From an uncultured Lachnospiraceae bacterium (GTDB lineage Bacteria; Bacillota; Clostridia; Lachnospirales; Lachnospiraceae): DNA of 14,704 nt. The position numbers and the translations under genes were made by a program. The DNA lies in contig CACZPG010000135.1 in assembly GCA_902782965.1 (NCBI GenBank), positions 1 through 14,704 of the forward strand, written 5' to 3'. The notes under the pieces were generated by a model. The model was not told where the DNA came from. It did no database searches and saw only the letters and a program-made list of their open reading frames with translations. Shown piece by piece: positions 12,614 to 14,704 of the stretch; position 1 is the stretch's first letter, and every line of letters starts with the position of its first letter.

Positions 12614-14701
12614 ATGAATCAGGATATTATAGAGAGATTTGACCTTGCAAAATACAGAATCAGAGAAATTCCGGATGAAATGAATCATATGGATAATGCA
12701 TATGATTCGTTTTATCTGGATTTTTTTAGAAGCAAAGCTGAATACATTAATTATATATTGGACAATTACGATAAAGTGACTATCGATAATATAAATGATT
12801 ATTCGCTTGATTATCTTTCTGCCAGAAATATGAATTATTACAGAGATATTCTTCCGGAGAATTATAATCTGTCATATTCCAATCCGGATTATTCTGATGA
12901 AAGATTTGAAATGTTCGGGCCGTATTTTTCGTTTCTGTCAGCCGAATTAATGAATCTTCCGGTTATTCTGCAGTCACATATTATCGATGATAGTAATTCT
13001 AGCGGAAGTTTGTTTGAAACAGTCATTCTGTTAGAACTGTTTCTTTACTTATACGGTCTGTTTAAAGAAGGGAATCGTCCGAAAATTTCGGAAGTTGAAG
13101 AAGCTGTTTTCTACTATGCTTTTGATTATGTTGAAGAGATAGCTGAGAACCGGTTTGTAGAATGTACATTCCCTGATGAGGCAAGTGTGGCCGGACATAT
13201 CATAAATAAGGCGGATCTAAATGATATAAGATATTTATATTTGTACGGTGATCATATTTCAGATACAGAGATAAAGCTTTCTGAATATCTTTCAAACCTT
13301 GAGGAAGATGAGATAATTAAGATTGCACATTCTTTTACGGATGGTTTCAGACGTGGCTATGATGTTATGGGGGTAGATTTTACTCCTAAGAAGTACGTTA
13401 ATATCAGATACAATATTGGCCAGGAAAGAATAGTAAGAGAGGCTGTGAAGCAGTTTGCTGAGATGGGACTAGAGGCGGTTCTCAGCAGAGGGATATCCAA
13501 CCGTATTGTCAGAAAAGGGCTGATAAAAGCGGGATATAATTCGAAATCTCCTAATCAGCAGTTTGAGTATGATCATAGAGTAGATGACAGACTGTTTCTG
13601 GAAAGCAGGTTTGTTAAGCGGAGACTTGATGCGGCAGAGAATTATTATAAGAAATATGCTGATAAACTTAAAGGCTTCGCCGGTCCTGCTGTGATAGAAA
13701 GTTTTGGTGAGGAACTCTTTACTCCTGTAGTTAAAGACTGTGTAGAACAGTATTCTGATTCCCAGAATAAACTGTATGTTGAATTGTATAATGGACTAGG
13801 AGAGATATCGAATAAATATCTCCCGGGAGATTCCTACAGCTTTACAATAATTGCTTTTCCTGTCCCTGATATAGGCGATAAATTTGATGAAATATTCAGA
13901 GAAACTCTTAAGATCAATACTCTTGATAATGATAAATATATTAGAATTCAACAGAGTATTATTGATGTACTTGACAGGGCTGACAAGGTCAGGGTTATCG
14001 GTATGAATGGTAACAAAACCGATATGACTGTGCAGCTTAGAAAACTTGAGAGTCCTGATAAGGAGACGCAGTTTGAAAACTGTACTGCGGATGTGAATAT
14101 TCCGCTGGGGGAGGTCTTTACTTCGCCGGTTTTAAAGAATACTAATGGAGTATTAAATGTAAGCAGTGCTTTTCTTAACGGATATAGTTTTAGAAATCTT
14201 ACTCTTGAATTTTCGGATGGTATGGTAACAGACTGGAAATGTGATCATGAAGATGGAGAAGAAGCTGCAAAAAGATATATTAAGGAAAATATTCTCTTCA
14301 ACCATGATACGCTTCCTATAGGTGAGTTTGCGATTGGAACTAATACTTATGCCTATAGCATGGCGAAGAAATATAATATCATAGACAAGCTTCCTATTCT
14401 GATAGTTGAGAAAACGGGACCGCATTTTGCTGTTGGCGATACCTGTTACAGTCATGCTGAGGAGCATGCAGTGTATAATCCGGATGGTAAAGAGATAATA
14501 AGCAGGGAGAATGAGATATCGGTTCTTCGCAGAACTGAACCTGAAAAGGCCTATTTTAACTGTCATACAGATATCACTATTCCTTATAATGAACTGGGAA
14601 GGCTTTATACTGTTTCGGAGGATGGGGCTGAAACGGATATAATTATTGATGGCAGATTTGTCCTTACGGGTACTCAGGAACTGAATGAACCGCTTCAATA
14701 A
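12614..14701 (+). CDS. M29-like metal-dependent aminopeptidase with long N-terminal extension
   Basis: The C-terminal half resembles family M29 aminopeptidases (AmpS/aminopeptidase T), which use two metal ions to remove N-terminal residues in the cytoplasm. Candidate ligands in family order are Glu500 in NIPLGEVFTSPV (495-506), Glu571 in PIGEFAIGTN (568-577), His604 in GPHFAVGD (602-609), and His651 with Asp653 in HTDITIPY (651-658). The final strand IIIDGRFVLTG (676-686) also fits. At 695 residues it is far longer than the usual 400-410; about 270 N-terminal residues form a mostly helical, acidic and Tyr-rich region I do not recognise. No signal peptide or membrane segment is clear. It follows the small membrane protein after 38 bases with no terminator. 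The family call rests on motif spacing; specificity is unknown. Confidence 0.8.
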   Translation: MNQDIIERFDLAKYRIREIPDEMNHMDNAYDSFYLDFFRSKAEYINYILDNYDKVTIDNINDYSLDYLSARNMNYYRDILPENYNLSYSNPDYSDERFEMFGPYFSFLSAELMNLPVILQSHIIDDSNSSGSLFETVILLELFLYLYGLFKEGNRPKISEVEEAVFYYAFDYVEEIAENRFVECTFPDEASVAGHIINKADLNDIRYLYLYGDHISDTEIKLSEYLSNLEEDEIIKIAHSFTDGFRRGYDVMGVDFTPKKYVNIRYNIGQERIVREAVKQFAEMGLEAVLSRGISNRIVRKGLIKAGYNSKSPNQQFEYDHRVDDRLFLESRFVKRRLDAAENYYKKYADKLKGFAGPAVIESFGEELFTPVVKDCVEQYSDSQNKLYVELYNGLGEISNKYLPGDSYSFTIIAFPVPDIGDKFDEIFRETLKINTLDNDKYIRIQQSIIDVLDRADKVRVIGMNGNKTDMTVQLRKLESPDKETQFENCTADVNIPLGEVFTSPVLKNTNGVLNVSSAFLNGYSFRNLTLEFSDGMVTDWKCDHEDGEEAAKRYIKENILFNHDTLPIGEFAIGTNTYAYSMAKKYNIIDKLPILIVEKTGPHFAVGDTCYSHAEEHAVYNPDGKEIISRENEISVLRRTEPEKAYFNCHTDITIPYNELGRLYTVSEDGAETDIIIDGRFVLTGTQELNEPLQ

Positions 14702-14704
14702 TGA

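Noticed and set aside
14153..14698. Minus-strand open frame of 181 codons over the end of the peptidase gene
   Set aside because: It overlaps the metal-ligand half of the plus-strand gene and has no ribosome binding site or family motif.

Overview
The window reads as ordinary chromosome from an anaerobic Firmicute, most likely a member of the Lachnospiraceae (Butyrivibrio, Roseburia or Eubacterium type). The reasons are the moderately AT-rich coding style with AGA as a common arginine codon, strong GGAGG-type ribosome binding sites, the tig-clpP-clpX-ysxC order, a DUF4364-like gene, a class 1B pyrK-pyrD pair, a class A penicillin-binding protein with a TTEAP-repeat tail, and a long M29 aminopeptidase. 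The genus is not fixed by what can be seen here. I see no tRNA, rRNA, CRISPR array, insertion sequence, integrase or attachment site.

Region 1 (1-3764, plus strand) is a protein quality-control cluster: trigger factor, ClpP, ClpX and the ribosome-assembly GTPase YsxC/EngB, closely spaced and probably co-transcribed. The promoter lies before the window. No lon gene sits between clpX and ysxC. The ClpP has asparagine (Asn172) where the catalytic aspartate of the Ser-His-Asp triad is expected.

Region 2 (3765-6052) holds a minus-strand winged-helix-like DUF4364 gene, convergent with ysxC and divergent from rho. The Rho factor is longer than usual because of a disordered charged linker of about 115 residues that contains three imperfect 10-residue repeats.

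Region 3 (6053-9172) is a bifunctional class A penicillin-binding protein with its own extended -10 promoter, overlapped by an inverted repeat that looks like an operator. After the catalytic domains it carries a cysteine-rich segment, an InlB B-repeat-like domain and a Thr/Glu/Pro-rich tail. A clear hairpin terminator follows.

Region 4 (9173-14704) appears to be one operon: a small LytTR DNA-binding protein without a proper receiver domain, pyrF (starting inside the regulator's 3' end), pyrK and pyrD (overlapping by 4 bases), a small three-helix membrane protein, and an M29-like aminopeptidase with a long N-terminal extension. PyrK and PyrD form the NAD-dependent dihydroorotate dehydrogenase, and PyrF does the last step to UMP.

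Most of the window is housekeeping, and I do not find a wholly new defence or mobile system. The points most worth checking are the ClpP Asn172, the PBP tail and its operator-like promoter, the LytTR-pyrF overlap, and the extended M29 peptidase.
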